This document shows, in pieces, positions 6,962 to 14,573 of a stretch of DNA of 16,663 bases. The stretch comes from Bacillota bacterium. GTDB taxonomy: Bacteria; Bacillota; UBA5301; JASBVW01. Position numbers and translations under genes: made by a program. The notes beneath the pieces are model-generated. The model saw only the letters and a list, made by a program, of their open reading frames with translations, was not told the origin of the DNA and did not search any database. The first letter of the stretch is position 1; each line of letters opens with the position of its first letter. The stretch lies in the NCBI GenBank assembly GCA_029961005.1, contig JASBVW010000006.1, forward strand, positions 1-16,663. Reading direction: 5' to 3'.

Positions 6962-9013
6962 TTGGCCATTCGACGGGCTCAAGCGGGCGGCTTTTGCTTC
7001 GGCGTTCAGCGGGCAGTAGAGCTGGCTCTTTCCACTCTCAAACAAGCTTCTCCTGCCACCCCGGTTTATTCGGTGGGCCCCCTGATCCATAACCCACAGG
7101 TGGTAGAGGAGCTGGTGCGGCAAGGGTTGCGGATTGTAGAAGCAGTGGACGAAGTCGAGGCGGGGTATCTGCTTGTGCGTTCGCACGGACTCATCCCGTC
7201 AGAACTGGCAGCAGCCCGCGCCCGAGGCGTAGAGATAGTAGATGCGACCTGCCCTTTTGTGGTGCGGGTTCAGGAATTGGTCGTCCGATTGGAAGAGGAA
7301 GGTTATCATCCGGTCATCATCGGCGAAGGGGGGCACCCAGAGGTTAAGGCGGTCGCCGGCGCCGCCAAAGGGCCGGTCACTGTGATCAACTCTCCAGAAG
7401 AAGTGGAGAACCTCGTCCTCCCCCCGCGGGTAGGGGTGGTTAGCCAGACCACTCAAAACCAGGAGCGCGTCAGCCGAATTGTCGGAGCTCTGGCCGGCCG
7501 GGTGCAAGAGCTCCGGGTGTTTAGAACCTTGTGCCACGCCGCTCAGGAGAGGCAGCAAGAAACAGCAGCCCTCGCCCGCCAGTGCCAAGTCATGGTGGTG
7601 GTAGGTGGGCGCAACAGCGCTAATACGCGCCAGCTGGTCGAGATCTGCCGTGCAGCGGGAGTGCCGACTTACCACGTCGAGAGCGCTCAAGAACTGCAGG
7701 CGGCTTGGTTTGAAGATGTAGAAGAAATTGGGCTAACGGCGGGAGCTTCGACGCCGAGTTGGACCATCGAGGAGGTTGTCAAGAGGATGGAGGAAATCAA
7801 GTCGGATCAGGAGAGGCCGCAAAACACTCAGCCCGCGGAACAGGCGGCAGAGTTGGAGACTACGCCTTTTGCCGCTCCCGTGGTAGAGCTCACCCCCGGC
7901 AAGACGGTGACCGCCAGGGTGGTACAGATCCAACCGGACCAGGTACTGGTGGATATAGGGTACAAAACGGAAGGCGTGATCCAGAAGCGGGAACTGAGCA
8001 ACCTCCCGGTGGGGGCGATAGAGGATGTAGTCTCGGTGGGAGATGAATTCCCCGCGCAAGTCCTCAAGGTGGACGAAGAGAATGACGTGGTCATCCTCTC
8101 CAAACGGCGAGCGGACGCCGCTCTGGCCTGGGAGAGGCTCAAGCGGGCCAAGGCCAACAATGAAACCATCGAGGCTCCCGTGCGGGAACAGGTCAAGGGA
8201 GGGCTGTTGGTCGATGTGGGCGTGCGCGGGTTTATTCCCTCTTCCCATGTGGGGCGGGGCTTCCCGCGCGATTTGAGCCAATACGTAGGCAAGACGCTGC
8301 GCCTCAAAGTGCTGGAACTGGAAGAGAACCGGCGCAACGTGGTTCTCTCCAACAAGTTGGCTGAGGAAGATGACCGGGCGCGGGCGCGGGAGGAGGTCAT
8401 GGCCACCCTTAAGAAGGGCATGATCGTCGAGGGCGAAGTGAAGCGCTTGACCGACTTTGGCGCCTTCGTCGATATCGGCCGCGGAGTGGAGGGACTGCTG
8501 CACGTCTCCGAACTGGCTTGGCACCGGGTGGAACATCCACGCCAGGTCCTCTCCGAAGGGGAGAAGGTGCGGGTGATGGTGTTGAAGGTAGAGCCGGAGA
8601 CGGGGCGCATCTCCCTGGGGCTCAAGCAGACCTTGCCCGATCCCTGGGATGACGTGGCGGAAGAATTCAAGCCGGGGCAGGTAGTGCCGGGCGAGATCAC
8701 CCGGGTGGTGGACTTCGGAGCCTTCGTCAAGCTCAAGGAAGGCGTGGAAGGGTTGGTGCACATCTCCCAGCTGGCTGATCACCGGGTAGAAAAAGCAGAG
8801 GATGCCGTGAAAGTCGGTGATCAGGTCCAGGTAAAGATCTTGAGCGTCGACCCGGAAGCCAAACGCATCAGCCTCAGCATCCGCCAGGCTCTGCCGAAGA
8901 AAGAAAAAGAAAAGGCCAAGGAGCGCAAGGAGCGCGGGATGAAGGCCGAGCCGGAAGAGGACAGGGTAACTTTGGGCGACGTCTTCGGCGAGCTGTTTGA
9001 GCAAAAAAGCTAA
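6962..9013 (+). CDS. ispH-rpsA: Fused IspH (HMBPP reductase) and ribosomal protein S1
   Basis: This 683-residue protein joins two functions. Residues 1 to about 280 are IspH, an iron-sulfur enzyme that makes IPP and DMAPP in the MEP pathway. It shows GFCFGV with Cys12, His42, His75 (RSHG), Cys97 (DATCP), HPEV with His125 and Glu127, SQTT (161-164), Cys191, GGRNSANT (215-222) and GAST with Ser263. The three cluster cysteines and the catalytic Glu are all present. After a Glu/Gln-rich linker (about 280-308) come four S1 RNA-binding repeats at roughly 312-382, 399-465, 486-555 and 571-640. The last two are the most typical (TDFGAFVDI, VDFGAFVKL). A Lys/Glu-rich stretch near 646-668 precedes the end. 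Such fusions are known in Clostridia. The TTG at 6962 is the only start after an in-frame stop at 6941, with GGGGGTGGGGG as a poor binding site. Cotranscription with aroA-cmk-plsC is likely. Confidence 0.95.
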   Translation: MAIRRAQAGGFCFGVQRAVELALSTLKQASPATPVYSVGPLIHNPQVVEELVRQGLRIVEAVDEVEAGYLLVRSHGLIPSELAAARARGVEIVDATCPFVVRVQELVVRLEEEGYHPVIIGEGGHPEVKAVAGAAKGPVTVINSPEEVENLVLPPRVGVVSQTTQNQERVSRIVGALAGRVQELRVFRTLCHAAQERQQETAALARQCQVMVVVGGRNSANTRQLVEICRAAGVPTYHVESAQELQAAWFEDVEEIGLTAGASTPSWTIEEVVKRMEEIKSDQERPQNTQPAEQAAELETTPFAAPVVELTPGKTVTARVVQIQPDQVLVDIGYKTEGVIQKRELSNLPVGAIEDVVSVGDEFPAQVLKVDEENDVVILSKRRADAALAWERLKRAKANNETIEAPVREQVKGGLLVDVGVRGFIPSSHVGRGFPRDLSQYVGKTLRLKVLELEENRRNVVLSNKLAEEDDRARAREEVMATLKKGMIVEGEVKRLTDFGAFVDIGRGVEGLLHVSELAWHRVEHPRQVLSEGEKVRVMVLKVEPETGRISLGLKQTLPDPWDDVAEEFKPGQVVPGEITRVVDFGAFVKLKEGVEGLVHISQLADHRVEKAEDAVKVGDQVQVKILSVDPEAKRISLSIRQALPKKEKEKAKERKERGMKAEPEEDRVTLGDVFGELFEQKS

Positions 9014-9048
9014 GCCGGGCTCAAACACAAGGAAACGAATTAAAGGGT

Positions 9049-9079
9049 AAAGGGCAGGAGAGCAAGCCTGCCCTTTTTT
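9049..9079 (+). terminator. Intrinsic terminator after ispH-rpsA
   Basis: A perfect 10 bp stem is formed by AAAGGGCAGG (9049-9058) and CCTGCCCTTT (9067-9076), with an eight-base loop and a run of six T from 9074. It lies 36 bases past the rpsA stop and ends the first operon. The remaining bases to 9172 hold a pyrimidine-rich stretch, a TATACT at 9112-9117 without a clear -35 partner, and the ribosome binding site of the next gene. Confidence 0.9.
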
Positions 9080-9172
9080 CTCTGCCCTTCTTCTTTTCCC
9101 TCTCCCCCCGGTATACTCCGCCGGGCCTGCGGGCACGCTACCCTCGAACCAATCAGATGGGGAGGTTGCCGG

Positions 9173-9847
9173 ATGACCGGAGGACTGATCCTGCTGCTGG
9201 TCGCTACAGTCGCCATCTACCTGGGCCTGGGGCAACGCCTTTTGGATCGGATGCGCCTCACAGACAAGCAGGCCCTCTTCTTTCTCCTGGCGATGGTGGT
9301 GGGCAGCTTTATTACCATCAACTTGGCTCCGCGCGGCGCCGTCTCGCTGAACATAGGAGGAGGGGCGGTACCCCTGATCCTGGCCGTTTACCTCCTGGCT
9401 ACCGCCGACACCCCCGCTGAAAGATGGCGGGGCGTCCTGGCCGCCGCTGTGACAGCCGGGTTGCTGTACGGCCTGGTCAAGCTTTTCACCTTTGAATTCG
9501 GGCGGACCTTCTTGGATTCCCTCTACATCTTTGGGGTGGTGGCCGGCCTGACCGCCTACCTGGTCGGTCGCTCCCGGCGCGCAGCCTTTGCGGGTGGCGT
9601 TTTGGGGGTTCTGGCCCTCGACCTCCTGCACCTGATGGAATTACGAACGCGGGGGCTGCCGGGGCGCGTCGCCATCGGTGGCGCGGGAGTCTTCGACTCC
9701 CTGGTGCTCGCCGCTTTTCTGGCCGTGCTCTTAGCTGAACTGGTAGGGGAGGCGCGGGAAAGGTTGGGCGGGGGTCCGGTCAAGGAGAGGATACCGGCCG
9801 CCCAGAGGCGCGAAGAGGAGGCAGAAGGAGGAGACCATGAGCATTAG
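9173..9847 (+). CDS. Multi-pass membrane protein, resembles DUF1614 family
   Basis: This is a 224-residue integral membrane protein of unknown function. I see about six or seven hydrophobic segments, near residues 4-20, 33-52, 64-77, 87-106, 113-132, 136-153 and 166-192, then a polar, strongly charged tail (193-224). The NIGGG motif at 60-64 followed by a Pro inside the third segment, and acidic residues in later segments (Asp150, Asp175), resemble the DUF1614 family. That assignment is from memory and not certain. The ATG at 9173 has GGGGAGG seven bases upstream, a strong site for the first gene of an operon. The 3' end overlaps spoIIP by 11 bases, so the two are probably made together. Co-occurrence with SpoIIP suggests an envelope or sporulation role, which is inference only. 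Confidence 0.7.
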   Translation: MTGGLILLLVATVAIYLGLGQRLLDRMRLTDKQALFFLLAMVVGSFITINLAPRGAVSLNIGGGAVPLILAVYLLATADTPAERWRGVLAAAVTAGLLYGLVKLFTFEFGRTFLDSLYIFGVVAGLTAYLVGRSRRAAFAGGVLGVLALDLLHLMELRTRGLPGRVAIGGAGVFDSLVLAAFLAVLLAELVGEARERLGGGPVKERIPAAQRREEEAEGGDHEH

Positions 9848-11000
9848 ACCCATCAGCGCTCAAACAATATTTGCCCTGCTCGCGGCGGTTTTCCTGCTCT
9901 GCGCAGGCCCGGACCAGCCAGCCCGGGCCGGGGGAGAAGATGAGCTGGCCCAAGGTTTCTTTACCATGATCACCGAGGGCGGGGAGGTGATCTTCGAAAC
10001 CGCCCACACCTTGACGGTAGGGGACGAGTTCATCGCCGAGGACAACGCGCACTACCGCGTGAGCAGGGTAGAGGGAAGGAGAGCCATCGTCCAGCGCGTG
10101 GGCGTAGCCGACCTGGCCTCCGCAGCAGAAGAGGTGGCAGCCCAGGTCGGGCCTCAGGGAGAATGGCGGCTTTTCCGGCGAGCCGGGCGCGGGGTCATCG
10201 GCATCTACCAGACCCACAGCGACGAGTCCTACCGCCCCACCAGCGGTACCTCCTCCAAGAACTGGGGAGACATTTACCAAGTGGGGAAGGCCTTGAAAGA
10301 AGGGCTGGAGGCGGAGGGTTACCGCGTACTCTGGAACCGGGACAACTTCGCTCCCCACGACGGCGGCGCTTACCACCGCTCGCGGAGGGCGGCAGTACAG
10401 CTGCTGCAGGAAAAGCCCCTCGCCCTCGTAGATGTCCACCGGGACGCAGGGGTACCGGTGAGCCGTTACCTTACTCGCCTCGGAGGGGAGAGGGCCGCCA
10501 AAGTGACCCTGGTCATAGGGCGCCAGAACACCAACCACTGGTCGAACCTGAGCTTCGCCAAGGCCCTCAAGTACCAGGCGGACCAAAAGAAACCGGGGCT
10601 GGTGAAAGGGATACTCATTGCCCAAGGGAACTACAATCAGGATCTCGGCCCGCGGGCCCTGCTGATGGAATTCGGTACCGATGCCAACCGACTTGAGGAG
10701 GCGCAGAGAGGAGCCCGGGCTATAGCCGCTGTCTTTCCGGCCGTCCTGACACCTGCCGGCCGCCCGCGGGGAGCAGCCCAGCAGGGGAGGGAGACCGCCA
10801 CCGGGGCAGGTTCGGCCGCTCTTTTGGTCGTAGGCGCTCTGGTCCTGCTCGGAGTCTTCTTCTTACTTAATACCTCCGGGCGCGAGTTGGCCCACTTGCT
10901 CACCCTGCGGGGGCAGCGGGAGAGAGTCGGCTCCGACCGCAGAGAAAAAGGGGAAGGAGAAGAAGAGGAGGGCAAGGGGAAGGCGCCGGGAGAGGTATGA
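9837..11000 (+). CDS. spoIIP: SpoIIP-family cell wall hydrolase with C-terminal membrane anchor
   Basis: This 387-residue protein belongs to the SpoIIP family of amidase/endopeptidases, which degrade peptidoglycan during engulfment of the forespore. An N-terminal signal-like segment (about 9-31, ending near ARAGG) points to export. The catalytic domain shows GIYQTHSDESY (122-132), VDVHRDAG (198-205) and LLMEFGTDANRLEEA (275-289). His127, His201 and Glu278 are the probable metal and catalytic residues. A second hydrophobic segment at about 325-344 is followed by a highly charged Lys/Glu-rich tail. B. subtilis SpoIIP has an N-terminal anchor, so the extra C-terminal segment makes this an unusual topology. 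AAGGAGG lies five bases before the ATG. The stop overlaps the next gene as ATGA. It may be the main SpoIIP or a paralogue; the window cannot decide. Confidence 0.88.
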   Translation: MSIRPISAQTIFALLAAVFLLCAGPDQPARAGGEDELAQGFFTMITEGGEVIFETAHTLTVGDEFIAEDNAHYRVSRVEGRRAIVQRVGVADLASAAEEVAAQVGPQGEWRLFRRAGRGVIGIYQTHSDESYRPTSGTSSKNWGDIYQVGKALKEGLEAEGYRVLWNRDNFAPHDGGAYHRSRRAAVQLLQEKPLALVDVHRDAGVPVSRYLTRLGGERAAKVTLVIGRQNTNHWSNLSFAKALKYQADQKKPGLVKGILIAQGNYNQDLGPRALLMEFGTDANRLEEAQRGARAIAAVFPAVLTPAGRPRGAAQQGRETATGAGSAALLVVGALVLLGVFFLLNTSGRELAHLLTLRGQRERVGSDRREKGEGEEEEGKGKAPGEV

Positions 11001-11470
11001 TCGTAATCTACCACTGCTATGGGGGAAACCACGCCTCCCCGGTGGCAGCCGCGCTGCACCTCGGCTTGCTCTCGCCGGAAAGGCCCCCTTCCTATCAGCA
11101 GTTGATGGCACTGCCTTTGTACGATAAGGTCCCGCCCTCCCGTTACGGCACCCTCTTCATTTTGGGGCGCGATGCCGAGGGGCGGGAAGTCGGCGTTCTG
11201 GCAGTCAAGAACGGCGCCGACCTTATGGAACGCCTGATCCGAGATACCCTGCGGCTCTTGGGCCGTAACCCTGCCGCCCTGGTCTTTGTCGACGTCCTGC
11301 CGTGCATTAACTTCTGGATGCGCCTGGGCGGCTTTCTCTCCCGCCAGCTGGGACTGGTGGCCCTGGGGCGCCCTCTGGTCGCCTGGGGGACGCGCCTGGC
11401 TTTTGAAAAGATCAAGGCCTTGGTAGAGGAGGCCCGGCGCGGTGGTCATCATCTATCATTCCCCCTTTGA
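10997..11470 (+). CDS. DUF3189-like protein, first of a tandem pair
   Basis: This 157-residue protein of unknown function starts with IVIYHCYGGNHASPVAAALHLG, which resembles the N-terminus of the DUF3189 family (recognised from memory). The HCYGG-N-H cluster (residues 6-12) with Cys7 and His12 looks like a possible binding or catalytic site. Further on are a beta-rich middle (ILGRDAEGREVGVLAV), a VDVLPCINFWMRLGG block (98-112) with a second Cys103, and a C-terminal helix. I see no signal peptide, so it is probably cytoplasmic. The ATG overlaps the spoIIP stop in an ATGA, and the 3' end overlaps the second copy by 29 bases. The tight coupling to spoIIP suggests a shared role in spore or envelope biology (inference). 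Confidence 0.75.
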   Translation: MIVIYHCYGGNHASPVAAALHLGLLSPERPPSYQQLMALPLYDKVPPSRYGTLFILGRDAEGREVGVLAVKNGADLMERLIRDTLRLLGRNPAALVFVDVLPCINFWMRLGGFLSRQLGLVALGRPLVAWGTRLAFEKIKALVEEARRGGHHLSFPL

Positions 11471-11885
11471 ACCCGGCCCCGCTCTGCTGGCTGCCGCCCT
11501 GCACCTCAACTTGTTTTCGCACCGCCAGCGCCCCTCTCTCCAAAGTTTACGCCTCCTGCTCCAGGAAAAGGAGCCCTCGTACTCTCCAGGGGCGCTCTAC
11601 CTCCTGGGGACCGACCGGCAGGGCAACAGGGTCTACATCTTGGCCCGCGGATCTCTGGCTACGCTGGCCGCCAATGCTATCCACAGCCTGTTTGAACTCT
11701 ACGGCCAGAGAGAGCATGGGAGGAGGGAAGAGGTCCTTTTGGCTGCCATTTCCGCCCCCCGGTGGCTGCCTGCCCTGGGCGCGAACGCCCTCGCCGTGTA
11801 CCTGTTCTGGAACTACTTTCGCCTGGTACGACTGGTGGAAAAGGTGGAGGAAGGAGCGCAGCAGCGGAGAAACTCTGGAGGGTAA
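11442..11885 (+). CDS. DUF3189-like protein, divergent second copy
   Basis: This 147-residue protein is a clear but divergent paralogue of the gene before it. Both open with (I/V)IYH, share AAALHL at residues 17-22, and have matching central strands (ILGRDAEGREVGVLAV in one, LLGTDRQGNRVYILAR in the other). In this copy the Cys-Tyr-Gly-Gly-Asn-His cluster is replaced by Ser-Pro-Phe-Glu-Pro-Gly, and the later VDVLPC block is also gone. It may have lost activity and serve as a partner subunit. The GTG at 11442 has GAGGAGG nine bases upstream, inside the first copy, with a 29-base overlap in another frame. The stop is 28 bases before the radical-SAM gene. Confidence 0.68.
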   Translation: MVIIYHSPFEPGPALLAAALHLNLFSHRQRPSLQSLRLLLQEKEPSYSPGALYLLGTDRQGNRVYILARGSLATLAANAIHSLFELYGQREHGRREEVLLAAISAPRWLPALGANALAVYLFWNYFRLVRLVEKVEEGAQQRRNSGG

Positions 11886-11913
11886 GGGAGCGGAAAGGGT
11901 AGGGGATAGCGCC

Positions 11914-13263
11914 GTGCAGAAAAGGCCTAGGGGGGCTTTAATCGCCTCCGTGCACCCCGGGAGCATCGCCGAAGAGGTGGGATTGGCTCCAGGAGACCGC
12001 ATCGTTAAAGCCAACGGTCAACTCTTGCGAGATCTCATCGACTTGCATCGCCTCTCCGCCGGCAGCCGGCTGACCCTGGAGGTCAAGAAAGCCAATGGGG
12101 AGCAGTGGGAGGTGGAGATCGAGAAAGAGGAAGAAGAAGGGCTGGGCCTTACAGTGGCCAGTGCGGTCTTTGATGGAGTCCGCCGCTGTGCCAACCGGTG
12201 CCTTTTTTGTTTCATCGATCAGCTCCCTCCGGGGCTGCGCCCCTCCCTTTACCTCAAGGACGACGACTACCGCCTTTCCTTCTGCTGCGGCAACTTCATC
12301 ACCTTGACCAATCTAACGGAAGAAGACTTCCGCCGCATCCAGGCGTTGCGCTTAAGCCCGCTCTACATCTCCGTGCACGCCGTCCAGCCGGAGCTCAGGG
12401 CAGCGCTCTTAAAAAACCCCCGGGCCGGGGAGATCCTCCCGCAGTTGCGGCGCTTGGCCGAGGCCGGCATCCAAATGCACCTGCAACTGGTGCTCTGTCC
12501 GGGGTGGAACGACGGCCCCGCGTTGGAAGAAACCCTCTTTGCTTTGGGCGCCCTAGCCCCCGCCGTGCTCTCCATTGGCGCCGTGCCGGTGGGATTGACC
12601 AGATTTAGGCAAGGAGCGGCTCCCCTGCGCCCTTTCACCCCTGCGGAAGCGAAAGCGGTGCTGGAGACGATTCGCTCTTGGCAGAGCCGGTTCCTCGCGG
12701 AGCTGGGCACGCGGCTGGTCTTTGCCGCTGATGAATTTTACTTTTTGGCGGAGGAGGAGATACCGCCGGCGATAGAGTATGAAGATTTTCCGCAGGTGGA
12801 AAACGGAATCGGACTGACCCGCTTGCTCTGGGAAGAGCTGGAGGAGGCGGTTTTTCCGGCTGTTCTTCCTTCGCCCCGGACCCTGCTCCTGGTCACCGGA
12901 CTTTTGGGAGCCCAGGCCCTGAAACCAGCAATAAGCCGGCTCCAGCAGGTGGAGAGGCTCAAGGTAATGCTCTGTCCGGTCCGCAATCGCTTCTTCGGCC
13001 CGGAGATCACCGTGACGGGCCTCCTGACCGGAGAAGATATCTGCACTCAGGTTCCGGACGCGCTGGCTAAACTCGAAGCCGCCTCTGCAACTCCCGCGGA
13101 GGTGGTGGTGCCTTCTATTATCTTCAAAGAAGGAGAAGGGGAGACCTTGGACGGCTTCTCTCCGGCCGCCCTGGAGCAGCGACTGGCGCGGCCCCTCCGC
13201 GTGGTCCCTGCCACCGCCGCAGGATTAGCTCAACTCCTGCGAGAGGAGAAGGGTCATGGCTGA
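11914..13263 (+). CDS. PDZ / radical SAM / DUF512 protein
   Basis: This 449-residue protein has a PDZ-like N-terminus (about 8-70, with PGSIAEEVGLAPGDRI at 15-30), then a radical-SAM cysteine motif CX3CX2C at Cys92, Cys96 and Cys99 (CANRCLFC), followed by FIDQLPPGLR and a second cysteine-containing stretch (FCCGNF). The remainder, with VENGIGLTR and VTGLLTG, matches the DUF512 proteins that occur next to der in many Firmicutes and cyanobacteria. Function is unknown; an iron-sulfur redox or modifying enzyme is probable. The open frame extends back to 11467, but that part overlaps the DUF3189 gene in another frame and does not look like protein of this family. I chose the GTG at 11914, with AGGGG eight bases upstream, because the PDZ domain begins right after it. 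It overlaps der by eight bases. Confidence 0.85.
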   Translation: MQKRPRGALIASVHPGSIAEEVGLAPGDRIVKANGQLLRDLIDLHRLSAGSRLTLEVKKANGEQWEVEIEKEEEEGLGLTVASAVFDGVRRCANRCLFCFIDQLPPGLRPSLYLKDDDYRLSFCCGNFITLTNLTEEDFRRIQALRLSPLYISVHAVQPELRAALLKNPRAGEILPQLRRLAEAGIQMHLQLVLCPGWNDGPALEETLFALGALAPAVLSIGAVPVGLTRFRQGAAPLRPFTPAEAKAVLETIRSWQSRFLAELGTRLVFAADEFYFLAEEEIPPAIEYEDFPQVENGIGLTRLLWEELEEAVFPAVLPSPRTLLLVTGLLGAQALKPAISRLQQVERLKVMLCPVRNRFFGPEITVTGLLTGEDICTQVPDALAKLEAASATPAEVVVPSIIFKEGEGETLDGFSPAALEQRLARPLRVVPATAAGLAQLLREEKGHG

Positions 13264-14569
13264 ACCTTTGGTAGCTATTGTAGGGCGACCCAATGTAGGC
13301 AAGTCCACCCTCTTCAACCGGCTGGTGGGCGAAGAAAAGGCCATCGTCGATCCAACGCCCGGGGTAACCCGGGATCGCCTCTTTGCCCGCACCGACTGGC
13401 GCGGCCGTCCCCTGCTTTTAGTCGATACCGGCGGCATCGAGCCGGAGGAGGACGACGCAATCGGTCGTCAGACGCGCCGCCAGGCCGAGCTGGCCATCGC
13501 CTCGGCAGACCTGATCCTGTTCGTAGTAGACGGACAGGCCGGCCTTCTTCCCGGCGACGAAGAGGTCGCGGACCTCCTCCGCCGCAGCGGCCGGCCGGTG
13601 CTGGTGGTGGTGAATAAAGTCGACCGCCCAGCCGATTGCGAAACGGCCCGGGCGGAGTTTGCCGCCTTAGGCCTCGGAGAGCCCTTGCCCATCTCTGCGC
13701 TGCATGGGACAGGGACGGGAGATCTGTTGGATCGGGTGTGGAAGCTGCTCCCGCCGGCTGAAGAGGAAGAGGAGCGGGCCGCCGTCCACCTGGCGGTCAT
13801 CGGCCGCCCCAATGTGGGCAAGTCTTCCCTGGTCAACGCCATCCTGGGCGAAGAGCGAGTCATCGTGAGCGAGCTGCCCGGAACCACCCGGGACGCCGTC
13901 GATACCCCTTTCTCTTGGCAAGGGCATCCCCTGGTGATTATCGACACGGCGGGGCTTCGCCGAAGAGGAGAAAGGCAAAGCGCCGTCGAAAGGTACAGCA
14001 TCTTGCGCACCTTGCGGGCCATTGAACGAGCCGACGTGTGCGTGGTGGTGTTTGACGCCACGGCGGGCCTCACCGCCCAAGACAAAAGGGTGGCCGGTTA
14101 TGCCTCCCAGGCCGGCCGCGGCATAGTCCTGGCGCTGAACAAATGGGACGCGGTGACCGGGACGATGCGTGATACAACGCGCTTCGAACGGCAAGTGAGG
14201 GCGGAGCTGGACTTTCTCGCTTACGCTCCTTTAGTCTTCGTCTCGGCTTTGCGCCGCCAGCGCATCGGCCGGCTTTTGGAGACCTGCTTGTCCGTGGCAG
14301 CAGAGCATTCCCGGCGCATCCCCACCGGCGTGCTCAACCAATTCCTGGAGGACGCCTTGGCCAGACATGAACCGCCCGCCCGCAAAGGGAAACAGCTCAA
14401 GATCTTTTACGGCGCTCAGGTGGCGGTCAAACCACCTCGCTTTGTCTTTTTTGTCAACGCACCCCACCTGGTTCACTTCTCCTACCGCCGTTACCTGGAG
14501 AACCGGCTGCGGGAGGCCTTCGGCTTTCAAGGGACGCCGCTGATCCTCGAATTTCGCCTGCGGGGGTGA
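13256..14569 (+). CDS. der: Ribosome biogenesis GTPase Der (EngA)
   Basis: This 437-residue protein has the tandem GTPase domains unique to Der. Domain 1 shows GRPNVGKST (10-18), TPGVTRD (34-40), DTGG (57-60) and NKVD (120-123). Domain 2 shows GRPNVGKSS (183-191), PGTTRD (208-213), DTAG (230-233) and NKWD (295-298). The C-terminal third is the KH-like domain, ending in a typical LILEFR. Der acts in assembly of the 50S ribosomal subunit and is generally essential. The ATG at 13256 has AGGAG seven bases upstream and overlaps the DUF512 gene by eight bases. The acidic linker between the two GTPase domains (about 167-176) is normal. plsY follows within four bases. Confidence 0.97.
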   Translation: MAEPLVAIVGRPNVGKSTLFNRLVGEEKAIVDPTPGVTRDRLFARTDWRGRPLLLVDTGGIEPEEDDAIGRQTRRQAELAIASADLILFVVDGQAGLLPGDEEVADLLRRSGRPVLVVVNKVDRPADCETARAEFAALGLGEPLPISALHGTGTGDLLDRVWKLLPPAEEEEERAAVHLAVIGRPNVGKSSLVNAILGEERVIVSELPGTTRDAVDTPFSWQGHPLVIIDTAGLRRRGERQSAVERYSILRTLRAIERADVCVVVFDATAGLTAQDKRVAGYASQAGRGIVLALNKWDAVTGTMRDTTRFERQVRAELDFLAYAPLVFVSALRRQRIGRLLETCLSVAAEHSRRIPTGVLNQFLEDALARHEPPARKGKQLKIFYGAQVAVKPPRFVFFVNAPHLVHFSYRRYLENRLREAFGFQGTPLILEFRLRG

Positions 14570-14573
14570 AGTC

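Noticed and set aside
9086..9117. TATACT at 9112-9117 as the -10 box of the DUF1614-spoIIP operon
   Set aside because: A promoter must lie here, but there is no recognisable -35 at the right distance for the housekeeping sigma factor or for sporulation sigma factors, so the site cannot be named.
7733..9631. A 632-codon open frame on the minus strand opposite ispH-rpsA and the DUF1614-like gene
   Set aside because: It crosses a clear terminator, overlaps strongly recognisable genes on the + strand, and its protein is a low-complexity His/Gln/Gly-rich chain typical of antisense frames in GC-rich genes.
11467..11913. N-terminal extension of the DUF512 frame
   Set aside because: The translated part is Pro/Ser/Arg-rich and lies out of frame over the DUF3189-like gene. 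The PDZ domain begins only after the GTG at 11914.
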